A DNA stretch of 64,000 bases from Diadema setosum (taxonomy: Eukaryota; Echinodermata; Echinoidea; Diadematoida; Diadematidae): positions 21,968,335 through 22,032,334 of the forward strand of contig NC_092693.1 in the NCBI RefSeq assembly GCF_964275005.1, written 5' to 3'. Below are positions 1 to 12,200 of this stretch, in pieces. The notes under the pieces were generated by a model that was not told where the DNA came from, ran no database searches, and was given only the letters and a program-made list of their open reading frames with translations. The first letter of the stretch is position 1; every line of letters starts with the position of its first letter. The position numbers were made by a program, and so were the translations under genes.

Positions 1-137
1 TTTCATTGATTGCGTGTATACGTTGTACAAAACTGTGGGGAAACTTCGCTTCATCTCGATCTTCCACCTCCCTGATCTTGTTCTACCGAACGTGCTGTCC
101 ACATGCACTGATGTAGACTGGACGTACACGCTTTATT
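1..137. other. Left-edge sequence, no gene recognised
   Basis: Unique-looking sequence before the first repeat element. I see no splice-flanked open frame and no repeat in it. It may belong to an upstream gene outside the window. Confidence 0.3.
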
Positions 138-2508
138 AGGTGATCCGAGTATCCTCTCGGATCACCTTCTGTATCTGTACTGAATCTTTCTTCTTTCTTT
201 GTTTCTTTCTTTATTTCTCCTCAAAAGTTGTGCAGAGGTTAGCTCAGAAAGTGCATTGCCTCTCAATGTCAAACTCATACCATATATGTATCATGTCGCA
301 AAGACGACAGCGCAAGTAAAAACATAGTGATCAGTCGACCGTGACGTCACTATGACGTCATTATGTGAAAACACATTTTCATGCATATCTCATTAATGGA
401 ATAGAATATTTCAATGAAATTTACGTCACATATATTTCAAGTTATGCGCATTTTACTCATATTCTCAAAATTCGTTTTTATCTCAAAACGCGCGCGTACG
501 CGCGCGTTAAAATATTTGTATGCTCAAATCGAGCTCAAAACTTTTTTGCACACGTTTCAGACCATTTGGAGCATTTTTTGAAAAATTGAAAAAATTGGAC
601 GGACGCGTACGCGCGCGCACATATTCGCACGCACAGCTCATATGAAATAGAAATTTTCAATTTTTTCACACGGATCGGATGTCCGAAATGTCAAGGAATA
701 TTTATACCAAGTTTCAAGTCGATCCGATTCAATATGACGTCATACGGACCCGTCAAATTCAAAATTCCGCGCGTGCGTCAATGGGGATACACAGTGCAAC
801 TATGCCAAAAAACCGCCAATTTTAAATCGGATTTTACTCGTCAGGATGGACGGTGACCCCCCATTTTCTTGACATATTCTGAAAGCTGATGAGTTGTACA
901 TGTCATTTCATGGGCTGGCTATGCTGACAAAATGATTGAAAGATATCAAATTTCTGAATAAAGTAAAAAAAGTAAATTTTCAAAATGACGTCATCAAATT
1001 TCAAGTGTGCTCGAGCGTATCTCACTTATCCTTTGCTAATTTTCACCTAAATTTCAATATGTTGTAGCTTATGAAATGCTCTTTCATAAATGTAATTACA
1101 CAAATTTGATTAGATGACGACATCACCTCGAAAAAATGGATTGAAGGTAACCTTGTCAAATTTGACCAGTTTACGTGTAATCTCTATGGGAGTGCAATTT
1201 TTATGGAAATGAAAATTGACATGACTATCTTTATCGAGCACTAGCTCACTTATGCTTCGGTGAATTTCTCTAAGATTTTACTATGTTGTAGCTGAGACGT
1301 AGGGCTATCGTAAGTGTGCCATTTGTTTTTTCATACGTTGTCGGGATCACGTGAAAAAAACTTGGTTGAAATTAAAGCTTATCTTCGATGTATTGTAATA
1401 TTTCTTTCTTTTTACAACTTTATGTGCAATAACTCAAGAAAAACATACCCTATCACCACCATATTTTGCACATATTTAGTTCATGTCACGAACATTATTT
1501 CATAAAAGAACAACTACTTGATCAGACGCTATCTTGGGTATGTAAATTAGGGTCAAAGGTCATAAATGTTTTATCCTGTATCTTGGTGAATACATGTCCT
1601 GTCTTTCCCATATTTTGCACACGCAAAGATCATGTTACAAGAATCATTTCACAAAATAACCACTCTTTGCTCAGATGCCATCTTGTCTGTGCAAAGTGGT
1701 GTCAAAAGGTCATATGTACTTCTTTCAGTTTCTTCGTTATGACGTGTTATCTCTATGGGAGGGAATTTTTCTAGATGTGAAAATTGACATGATTGTCTTT
1801 ATCGAGCACTAGCTCACTTACCCTTCGGTGAATTTTTCCTCAGATTTTAATATGTTGTAACTGAGATTTTGCGCTATCGTTCCGTGCCCTTTGTTTTTTC
1901 ATATGATGTCGGGATCATGTTACAATACTTGGTAGAAATTAAAGCTTATCTTCGATGTATTGAGCTATTTCTATGTTTCTGCAACTTTCTTTGCAATAAC
2001 TCAAGAAAAAGAGCCCCTATCACCCCCATATTTTGCACATGTTTAGTTCATGTCACGCACATTATTTCATAAAATAACAAATACTTGATCGGACAATATC
2101 TTGGGTACGTAAATTAGGGTCAAAGGTCACAAATGTTTCATCCTGTATCTTGGTGAATACATGTCTTATCTTTCCCATATTTTGCACACGCAAAGATCAT
2201 GTTACAAGAATCATTTCACAAAATAACCACTTTTTGCTCAGATGCCATCTAGGTTGTGCAAAGTGGGGTCAAAGGTCATATGTACTTGTTGCTGTATCTT
2301 CGTTATAGTGTATACAGATTTGGTACCAAAGATGGCAGATATGACTCCCTTTTCTAAATGAGAATCCAAACATCACACGGCCAATGTCTCGAACACAGAT
2401 GAAACCTGCATGGCCATGCCTATTGCGATCAGGACTTGAATCATTGATTAAAAAAAAAAAAAATCGGATCACCTTAATTTGTCAGTGATGACAAATTACA
2501 ATCTCTAG
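138..2508. mobile_element. Helentron-like non-autonomous element 1 with a 569-bp tandem block
   Basis: The left end is a hairpin: aggtgatccga at 138-148 pairs with tcggatcacct at 157-167. The same inverted word recurs once near the right end (2464-2474). It is followed by a second hairpin (aatttgtc..gacaaatt, about 2475-2497) and a CTAG terminus at 2505-2508. Inside, a block of about 569 bp is repeated in tandem (about 1181-1749 and 1750-2318; markers such as ctctatggg and gggtcaaaggtca recur at that spacing). Subterminal inverted repeats, a 3' hairpin, CTAG-like end and internal tandem repeats fit the non-autonomous Helentron/HINE plan of rolling-circle transposons. No coding capacity is seen. 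Assignment is structural inference; exact ends are uncertain by a few bases. Confidence 0.6.
1181..2318. repeat. Two-copy 569-bp tandem repeat inside element 1
   Basis: The sequence from 1181 (tctctatggg) is repeated from 1750 with moderate divergence. Both copies carry the words ttatcgagcactagctcact, caataactcaagaaaaa, ccatattttgcaca and tcaaaggtca in the same order. The divergence between copies says the duplication is old or homogenisation has stopped. Confidence 0.75.
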
Positions 2509-2548
2509 TTTAGGGATCGATCGGATCGTGATCCTTCTCGTCACCATA

Positions 2549-2576
2549 CCACCCGCGCCCGCCGCGCCCCGCCCTG
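2549..2576 (+). promoter_or_regulatory. GC-box cluster, probable promoter region of the nucleotidase gene
   Basis: A cytosine-rich, CpG-containing run (acccgcgcccgccgcgcccc and onward) holds Sp1-type GC boxes in otherwise AT-rich DNA, about 600 bp upstream of the predicted start codon and 40 bp after a repeat element. No TATA box stands out. That it is the promoter is inference; the transcription start could lie anywhere between here and 3180. Confidence 0.35.
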
Positions 2577-3183
2577 CATGCTGCACCATAATGCGCTAGC
2601 TGGCCCTTGCAGTCGTATGTTTTTGACTGTACTGGACTGGATCAAATGCCACTCGAAATTGAGGGAGAAGGCTGGTCGTCATTTCTATACACCGTGTAAA
2701 GCTGTCGCATTGACTTCCTCGATGATGAAGGTCGAGGGTGCTTTCGGGTAGCGATGACACATAACGAATAGAGTCTATGATCTAATTGGATTTGAAATCT
2801 CCAACGGTGGTCGGTGGTAGTGCTAAGGCTGGTATGGTATACCCACGAGAGTGAACATGGTCACTTTCGGAGGAGCTGTGTCACGGTCGTCCGGGCGGGC
2901 AGGAACAGGCCTGAAACTGCACTGCATACCAGCGCGATAAGATTCTTATTTCTCTCATCTCAGTGCTGACACCATCGACATTATGGACATTAAGCGTGTT
3001 TTCATTGTTCCTGAGGACATGAGGAATTTGTGTTTACTGCAAAGTTCCAAAATGTGAATTAAAGTTCTATTACCGTAGCGAGATGTCGATCAAAGTAGGT
3101 TTCTGTGCCTCCTTATGTCGTGATAAAACCACTGCTGTTCTGCCATCACTGCGTGGGTAGTGGTGGAGCCCCTGGCGGGTATC
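2577..3183 (+). other. Probable promoter / 5' UTR of the nucleotidase gene
   Basis: Unique sequence between the GC-rich run and the start codon. An in-frame TAA at 3124-3126 precedes the ATG and no in-frame ATG lies between, so 3184 is the first usable start of this frame. No other gene is seen here. Confidence 0.4.
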
Positions 3184-3283
3184 ATGGGCGTCGGCTGCTC
3201 TTTTCACCTCGAACCTCTCCCGCAACATTCCCTTGAGGAGCAACAAATTTTGCGTTGGCGGGGTCATGAATTGTACGACGACA
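3184..3283 (+). CDS. Nucleotidase exon 1 (start codon; MGVGCS leader)
   Basis: Encodes residues 1-33, beginning MGVGCSFHLEPLPQH, then the donor gtaagc in phase 1. Gly2 and Ser6 match the N-myristoylation pattern, and Cys5 could be palmitoylated. The frame joins exon 2 through the codon A|GT. Confidence 0.7.
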
Positions 3284-6200
3284 GTAAGCATAAAATGTCT
3301 TTTACAGTTCAGCGGGATAGATTCCGTTTGATTATTTAGTTTCCATGTAGAATCTTCTAATGGAATTGTGAAGAATTACATTATATATATTATAGGCCTA
3401 TATTATTTAGCAGTCTTCATCTTTAGTAAAGCAATTAGCAGAAAAAAATTTGACATACTGCTGTCTGGCTTGAATAAATGATAATCTTTCATCCAACTGA
3501 AAAGACCCAAGTAATGATTGTAAGATGTGGATTGTGTGGAATGCATCAATTACTAAGAATAGAATTCTAGTAGAACACCAGTGAAGATTGAGGAAAGTGG
3601 TCAATCCATTGAAAGGTTGTGAATTTTTGAAGTTTTTGTGCAGGATTGCTGGATATGAAGACTACTAGTTTCTAGACCTGTTTGTGACATCATGCATACG
3701 TACATCGATATCAAGTTACTGTAAAGAAAATTTTTCAAATAGATTTTTTTTTTCAATGAAAAGTTCACATTCCCTGAACTTTTTACTGACATAGGATAAA
3801 TCTCCCCTGCCTTCCAAAAGAGCCAAGCCAAATAGTCTTTCATTATGCTAACTGTACACAGCCCAGTCGCTGTTAAATTTAGCACAGCATCTGGTCGGGC
3901 TTTCATTATGCTAGAAAAGTGAATATTTGTTGAGTATTCTTTATGTATTTATAAAATACTGTTTTCCCTACATGATGTCACAAAGTATTATAGTCTTCTC
4001 ATCCCTCAATGGCTGTAGGGCTACCAAAACATCAAAAATTCATAATTTTTGATAGGATTGTCCGATTTCCCTCAAATTTCGCCTTATGTGCATCATGTTC
4101 TACTGATACTATATAGTTCACCGCTGAATTCCTGTAGTTCACATGAAGTCTCGTACAAATAAGAAACAGAACTTTGTATTGTGGTACTGTACATACATGT
4201 ATCACAAAACCTTAAAAGCCTTGAGCCATTGAGCCACTGTCAAAATCAATTTCTGTTCTTTTCTTACCGATATCATGTGGTTCATCAAGGTCTTTGTTTG
4301 AACGATTTTGTATTGTATTGTGCTGTCATAGGTCCTGATTCAGACCCATCTCCAGGAAGTATGAGTCCAACTCGTCAGCGACTTTCTGAGGAGATAAGGG
4401 CAATGTATACGTGCAACCAAACAGAGGTAAAGTGTAGTTCCACACAGTGGACTTAGATTAGCCTCAATTGTTAAGTTAGCTTTTTTTTCCCCTTCAAAAT
4501 CGACTCCTTGCAATTGCAAAGTCAGACAAACAAAAGTTTCAAAAGAATTTTAAGAAAAATTCATGGAAAGTTGTATTTAGGATTTTGAAGTTAAACATGG
4601 TATGTTTTCATGAAACACTGATAATACTAAATAGTCATAACACTAGTGATCCATTTCCCATTGGTCCAAAAAATGTTCACAAAATCTCTGTTAACCCCCC
4701 CCCCCCCAAAAAAAAAAAAAAAAATGAAAAAGAATATTGATCCTTTCATTCAAATCATTGTATGTTATAGTCTTGCAAGAGCATTATAATAGGAAAAGAG
4801 TTGTAGTTGGCTAAATCTTCAATCAACAGCGTGATATTTGCATGTACAGTGCACATTCAACTTATAAACCCATACTGAGTTGAAAGGTGATGACATCATA
4901 AGCCTGTATATTGTATGTGTCGTACCAAGGAGGTACTAGACGAGCTCGCCTTCTAGTACCTCCTTGGTCATACAATCGCTGAACCAAGATGGCCTTGAAT
5001 AGTGTCATCTAAGATGATACAGCCATGACTCGGTATTTCATTACTCTGCTGGCATGTTTTTAATGTCTCATGATATACAATACTTTAGGTAGGGTTACCA
5101 CTCCATAAGTCATGTTTTAAGTACTCGATGATCTTTCATATTTCGTGACTTCTCTTTTTCTGTTTCGCATTGTCTAAACCTGTGACATGGACCTCAGGAA
5201 TGTAACCTATACTAAAGTTTTATGTTATGTTTGTATTATATGTTATGTCATATTATGTTATGTTTATGTTAATCAAACTCGTAATGTGCAGTGTGATTCA
5301 TTTTATCTTGCCTGATCAATAAATCCCTTTCTCTCTCTGTCTTTTTCTGTCTGTCTGTCTGTCTCTTTGGGATGGAATCTTCAATGCCCTGCAGGTGATC
5401 ACCATTATTCATTTCAATGACGTGTACAACATTGAGTCGGGGGATGCAGTCGGTGGTGCTGCGAGATTTGCCACCGTTGTGAAGGAGTACATGGACAGAA
5501 ACCCACTCATTCTCTTCAGTGGAGACTGCCTCAATCCCTCCATTCGTAAGTTTGACATTATATAGCATTGAATTGCCACCATGTGAGTGTATGGTTCCAC
5601 TCACATGTCTGCCTGTAATTATTATGGTACATACAAGAATGTACTGTAAAACGAGGAATGTTCGCATGCGTTTTAATTTCACGAATTTCGCGAGCACGAA
5701 GATTCGCAAAATTAAAATGCACGCGAAAGTTCTTGTCTACACTATATGCATTGAATACCAGTGGCAGTTCGCGAAAATTTCATGCCGCAAAAAAGGCCGT
5801 CGGCTCCAATTCGCGAAAAATTCATGCTGCGAATATATCATGTTTTACAGTATAAGAAGTGTTTGTATAGTGCAGGTTCATGCCTTTATCACATGGTAAT
5901 GCCGGTAGCATTATGTTTGAGAGTGACTGCATTCATCCAGTGTACATGATTGTGCAATGATCAATATTCACATAAGTAGAAAACTTTGAAGAGAAACCCA
6001 CCATTTGTGTAAGATTACGCTGAGCTAAACATGGATCATTAAAAGTCAAAGGTCATGTGTGATGGTCAAGTCAAAGGGAGGGGGACCAGAGTAACTGCTA
6101 GTTGATGGTGAAAGTTGTGTCTCAGAACTTGGATGCATATTAATGCACATGTATACACACACACACACACACACACACAGAAGGGGAAAAAATCAAAGAG

Positions 6201-9200
6201 TAACTGCTAGTTGATGGTGAAAGTAGTGTCTCAGAACTAGGATGCATATTAATGCACATGTATACACACACACGCACACACACAGAAGGGGAAAAAATCA
6301 AATTTGTTAGTCCATCTATCCTAATTTGTATGTGTGCAAGGAGTGAGAGGGTAAGTGAGTGTTGTAAGACATGTATGAGATTCTGGACATATATATGTAT
6401 GACTGTAATTTAAGAATTGCCAATGTTCAGCTTCTTTGAAATAGACTGAATTAAGACTATGAGGCAGGTTGAAATATTAATTAATGGAAACCAGGCAGAC
6501 ACAGGGAGCAATTACCATGAAGGCCATGCCAACCAGTATGGGATGCTGAGACTTGCCTAGTAAATTACCAATATGCTTCATCTTAAGGTGTGTGTATCCA
6601 CATGGTATTAGGGTTGGAAATTTGAGTTGTTGCATGTGCTTCATGTTATGACAGCATTTAGGCTGTATTGGCAATAAAATACATGTAGGTCCTATATGAT
6701 AATAGGCACTAACTAATAATGCTATTTTTCAGTTTTAAAGTCAACTGCAATTTTGAAAAAAAATAGATGCTTTCTTACAAGTATCTACTTTTGCTCAATA
6801 AGTATAGCTAGGAGTTTGACTAAGTGTCCCAAATCTATTTACAGTGTATAGTGACACCTAACAGAAGATTAACTAATTGGAAGCAATTTATGAGCCAAGG
6901 AGAGTGTCCTCTAAAATCAAATCTGTTTTGAATTCATTTGCCAGTGTATTGATATTTGGATGACCTTCTGCATTGTGTTTGGAGGAGATTTGGTTATTGT
7001 AAAGAAACAAATTTTAACGGCATGACATTTTTGTGCATTGGGGCCGATGGTCTTTTTTTTTTGCAGGGAATTTTAATAGGCAAATTGCCACTGGCATTAA
7101 ATGTATAGTGTAGACAAGAACACTCGCATACACTTTATTTCATGAATCTTTGCTCTCGTGAAATTTGCAAAAGACGTAGAAATCGCACAAACATTTCTGG
7201 TTTCACAGTACCATAATCATAGTAGAAATTGTAGACTTCGCTTTTGTTGAGTTAATTGCATACTTGTAGGTACATTGTAGATTACCCTCAATTTAGTCCA
7301 ACTGCAAGTACTTTGGTGTGTTATGTTAGGGAAGAATGAATTAATCAATGAAGGAACATTTCTTAGGTAGCCAGGAGAGATTTAATTTAATAGAAAACTG
7401 CTCCATTGTTAGGACTTTTCTATCATATTTATTTGATAACAGACTGAATTAAAAAGGGATAGAATAGTTTCCAGGGCAACAGAAGAATATGCAGCCCTAA
7501 TGCACTTCTTTCAGTAGTGGCATACGCAAAAGAAATTACCATTTGTTTTGTACTACTGGTAATTATAACATTTTACATGCCAAGGAACCAAACCAATCAA
7601 TGTAAGAGCATTCATTCTTCTCTTTTTTTTTTTTCTTTTGAATTTGGTTGGCACTGGTGTAGAGGAACTTAAAAAGATATCTTTGATGTGGCTGAAATAG
7701 TGGTGAGACTGTGGGAAGGAGAGAAGGATACCATGGTGACAAAAGGAGTGAACATCCACTGACAGCACTACTGGCAGTTATTGCATTTCTATATTTGGGC
7801 TATGAGAATTCAGAAGACAATAATATCAAGCAGTGCTTTGTGAAGACTGCATTTAACAGAACCCTAATGATCAAGCATGTCCTTGCCTGGTCAGTAGAAA
7901 AAAAAAAGTGCGGAATTCGCATGTGCTTTTAATTCAACCTTTCTTTTATTTAGCCATCTCCATGACAACATACAAAATTAAATCTCTCTCCATGGTTAAT
8001 GCATGGCATTCAGCAAGAGGGTTGGGGCCATTCAAGCTGTTACAATGACAAGGACTGTCTTCTATTGAGTGCCAATGAACTATTCATTGGAAGGGATGGT
8101 GGTGTAAATGAGTTTCAGTTGAACCACTTTGGCTCTCAACAGGCATGTACAGAAAATATGTACGGCTTTCTAGACCTTTCGCACAAAATGGAATTACATT
8201 AATAATGCAGAAATTCATTCTTTGAGTGATTGACAGCTGGCAAGCGAGGCCTGTGCTATAAAATGGTTTTCTCTAAAGCAGAGGATTCATTTTGGAAGCT
8301 TTGGAGCTAATGTATCTTTCATCAGACGCTTTGGAGTATTAAAACATTCATTTGCTGGGTTGGAGGAAACGTTGACAGTCATCTGTTTGCATGCTGAAAA
8401 GGAAAGGTGTCCTTTATAAATCTAGCATGCACTCTTGAACATGATGCATTTGCCAGATTAACAGCATCAAGAACAAGGGGGAATGTGCTACAGAAAGCAT
8501 TTAAATGGGCAGTGCGTCATTGAAAGATAAGTGATGCAGAAATTTAAAGAAATGTAGACAAATATAAGGAAATAATGGAAGTTACTTTGTCCATCAGTTA
8601 TTTGTTTGCATCATGTTTATAGGCAGAATTGCTGTTCAGGTCATTTTAGTAGTCAATACATTATCTTATTAATGTAACTTCTTGTACCACCAGCCGAAAG
8701 GGTACTGGAGGCATAATGTTTTTAAGTTGTCTGTTTGTCCACATGTGTGACCTACAAACGTGTACCACACCAATTTCATTTCATGATTTCTTATGTAGAT
8801 TTCAATTGATCTTAGATGAATCGATACTTGTCCCATGCATGCTGCATGAGGTGTAAATGAGCTTATTAGATGTTAGCAAACCCCTCAAGGACAATGGACA
8901 AAGCCCAATGAATTATGGCTTGAAATATTAATAATAATACCGTATACATACACTGTACAGTTTACAATTTCTATGGCGCCATTCTCCACTGTGATTAAAT
9001 GCTCAAGGCACTTTATATCAAAGTAAAAAGACTGAAATGAAAGAAATGTCTGACATTGGTTGAGGATCAGCCCGTTAGTGTCAAAGATTATCATCTTGTA
9101 ATCTGGGCTGTGTTTTTGTTTTTGTTTTTTGCACATACTGTAAATATTGGTGTGAGAGCAGAGGCACCCCAGTGGACCGCACATGGCAGTTTAATATGCT

Positions 9201-12200
9201 CTAGAATTGTCAATGATTTTCCTCTGTTTTACATTGTTTTCTTTTAAAGCATCTTCATTATTATTCTGCTCATTTAAGATGTAGAAAGTCTGTTAATATC
9301 TTTATATGCAAATGTTCATACAAGAATCTCCAAACAGACAAGGTTGACCTCTCCAATGTAGAAATGTTTAAAAAAAAATGTAAAAAATATTTTTCACTCA
9401 TAGACAAGCCATGAAAATTTTGTATACATACATGTGTTACATTCTTATCATTGCAGTCAAGTTCCCCTTTCACTGGATCACTATATGTATACAGGTTTCT
9501 TGTGTTGTGGATTGTACCTCATGTTTCATTATTGGTTTCTCTCCTTCTTCATGTTTGTCTGATTCCAGTTAGTACATTCACCAAAGGTCAGCACATGGTG
9601 CCAGTTCTGAATGAAATCAAGGTCAACACAGCTGTTTACGGCAATCATGATTTCGGTAGGTCAGCCTGTACATCCTTTCACATTCATACATATTGACGGT
9701 GGATCAAGTTTTGTGGCAATGTTTCCAATTAAGATTTACAGCATTGTAAGATATATTTTGCCAGTATGGTATTTTATGAATCAGGACTTTAATGACAACT
9801 CTACAGGTGGTTAGATTTCACAAATTTGAATCCCGGCGAAAGAGTGAAAAATATGTGTTGAGTATAGCCCTGTTCAAGAAGCAAAGATAGTAATTTATTG
9901 CCTTGTGGAGATGATAATTCATTGTGTCTGTTATGGGAGGCATCATCTTGCCCTGTCACTTTCATGAATATCATTCGACTTCTGCAATTCACCAAAATAA
10001 AATCATCCCTCAAATGAATATGCCATTTATTTTGCAGATTTTGTGAGTCAGGTGCTAGTCGCAAGATTAACATGCAAAATTATTTACTCTGATCTGGATA
10101 TGAATGCAAAGTGCACACATACATGTACATTTCTCTGTTCAGTACTGTCCTCCATAATTTTGAATTCAACCAGCACTCGCGACATTGTTGGGAACTCCCA
10201 ATTCGTGAAGAATTAGACTCACTAAATATATGCTGTATACAGTGACTCATCATCAAAACATTGCAAATATATGCATAAACAGACATTTTTCTTCCATACA
10301 ATGCAAGCATCATGCTTTATGTAAAAAAATATTTTTCATGCCTCAGAGTACTTTTTTTTTCACAGATGTTGGAAACATTACAGACAGACATTCCACTCAG
10401 GAGAGAATTTTTCCTCTCTATCTCTCATACCTTTGTTCAAAACAACTTTAGCCAACCAGGGCCATCAATTCCAGAACAGAAATTATACAAAAATATATAG
10501 TTACATAAATATTAATGAATAAATGAACAAATAGATAAATGTATGAATGTACTTATGATATTATGATATGTATATCATGATATCATGATGTGATATTTAT
10601 GATATTTCACTTGGCAAGAATTTTGTGTCAGTATATCTTCTTTTTTTTTTGCTAAAAAGAAACAGAAAATCTTGTAGGAGTTATAAAGAATCAGAAAGAA
10701 GTTTGTTTGAAATGATCTTAGCAAGCAAAAAAAAAAAAGCACACAAGTTTTTTGCTTAAAAACTGCTGTACATAGTCAAATTCCATTGGATTTTATTGTC
10801 CTTATTCTCAAATATGTTGCACCATTTGCCTAGCACTCAGCAAGATTATTTCATAGTCTAATTGTTCATCGACTTTAGTAGCACAGTGACCAATAGTGTA
10901 TTGGTTGAATTTACTTCATTTAGGGCTATGCAGAGCCCACATCTTTTTTGAGTCCTTCACTGCATATTGTGCAGTCGTGGGCTAACTACCCTGTACCAAT
11001 CCAAAATGCTATCCTCTTGTCAATAATATCTTCTTCTTTTATGCATTTTTTTAAGCTACTGTTATATGCTAATCAGTACATTTTAAATGCTCTTCTAGAA
11101 GAAGCCTTTAGAAAGTATAGTCCAGTAGTTCACGTCGACTTGCACAATTTATATGAAATTTCATGTCAATCAAAAGGCTTCATCATTCAATGTGATGTTT
11201 TCTTCAGACTTTGGAGTTGATAATCTGGAGGACATTGTGAAGGAAACCAAGTTCCCATGGTTGCTGAGTAATGTCATTGATGACTTCACGGGCCAGATGC
11301 TAGCTGATGGTCTTGTGACAAGGCTAATCACATGGCAAAACAAAAAGGTAATGCACCAGGTTGACTAGATTTTGTCATCATTAGGCGCTGGGTCTTATCG
11401 GTCCCAACCATATGAGAGCAGACTGCTCAGTTCCACATGCAAAAAATTAATTACAAAGTATTTCTATCTATTTTTCGAGTGAGTGTTCTTATGTGAAGTA
11501 TTTGATATGATTAAAGATAAAGCCATGAATATTCAGATGTGAATGACTTGTCTCTTAAACACAACAAGAGCAACAACAAGGTAATGAAACAGAGTTTCAA
11601 CATTTTGATCCAGCTTGAAAGGGGTATGTTTTCTTATTTACAGAAATTCAGTGAAATTCAACTTACTGTTTGTTCTCACTTGATAGAATGGGAGCAGTGT
11701 TTAGTTTTGAATTGCCATTGATGACTCCTGCAAAACTTGAAAAGGAATTGTTGCAACATTGAGCGAAGGTTGAGCGCACATGCATGCTGCACATGCTTCT
11801 GCTTGCTCTTCAAAAAAAAAGCTTCTGCTTGCTTGTTATTTTGACATTTCACTTGATAATACTATTACCACCACCTGTGTAATAGTGCTCAGAAACTGCT
11901 AGACAAGTTTCTATCAGTGAAGCTCAGGTTTTACGCTGTATTTTGATATATTCATTTCTGGATGGATTTGGATTTGGATTTTGCTGTACTCAGTGTGCCC
12001 TGTGCTTCCTTTGCATCACTGTGTAAGTAGCACATTCTGCTATGCTGTTCCTGCTTGGATGAACGTGAACATCTGGATTACAAGTCAGGCACAATGCAGC
12101 CTATTCATCTCAGAGTATTTGTTGCTCTTTGTCTCTGTGCTTTTCTGAGTGATCCAGTGCATTGCAGTAGCCAGTCTGCCCTACGTCCTTTTCATCATGG

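Larger units (their letters stand above)
5546..9568. other. Intron 3 of the nucleotidase gene
   Basis: 4.0-kb intron (donor gtaagt, acceptor ttccag). Apart from the MITEs, tandem duplication and repeat fragments listed separately, I see no gene in it; open frames here lack homology and splice context. Confidence 0.6.
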
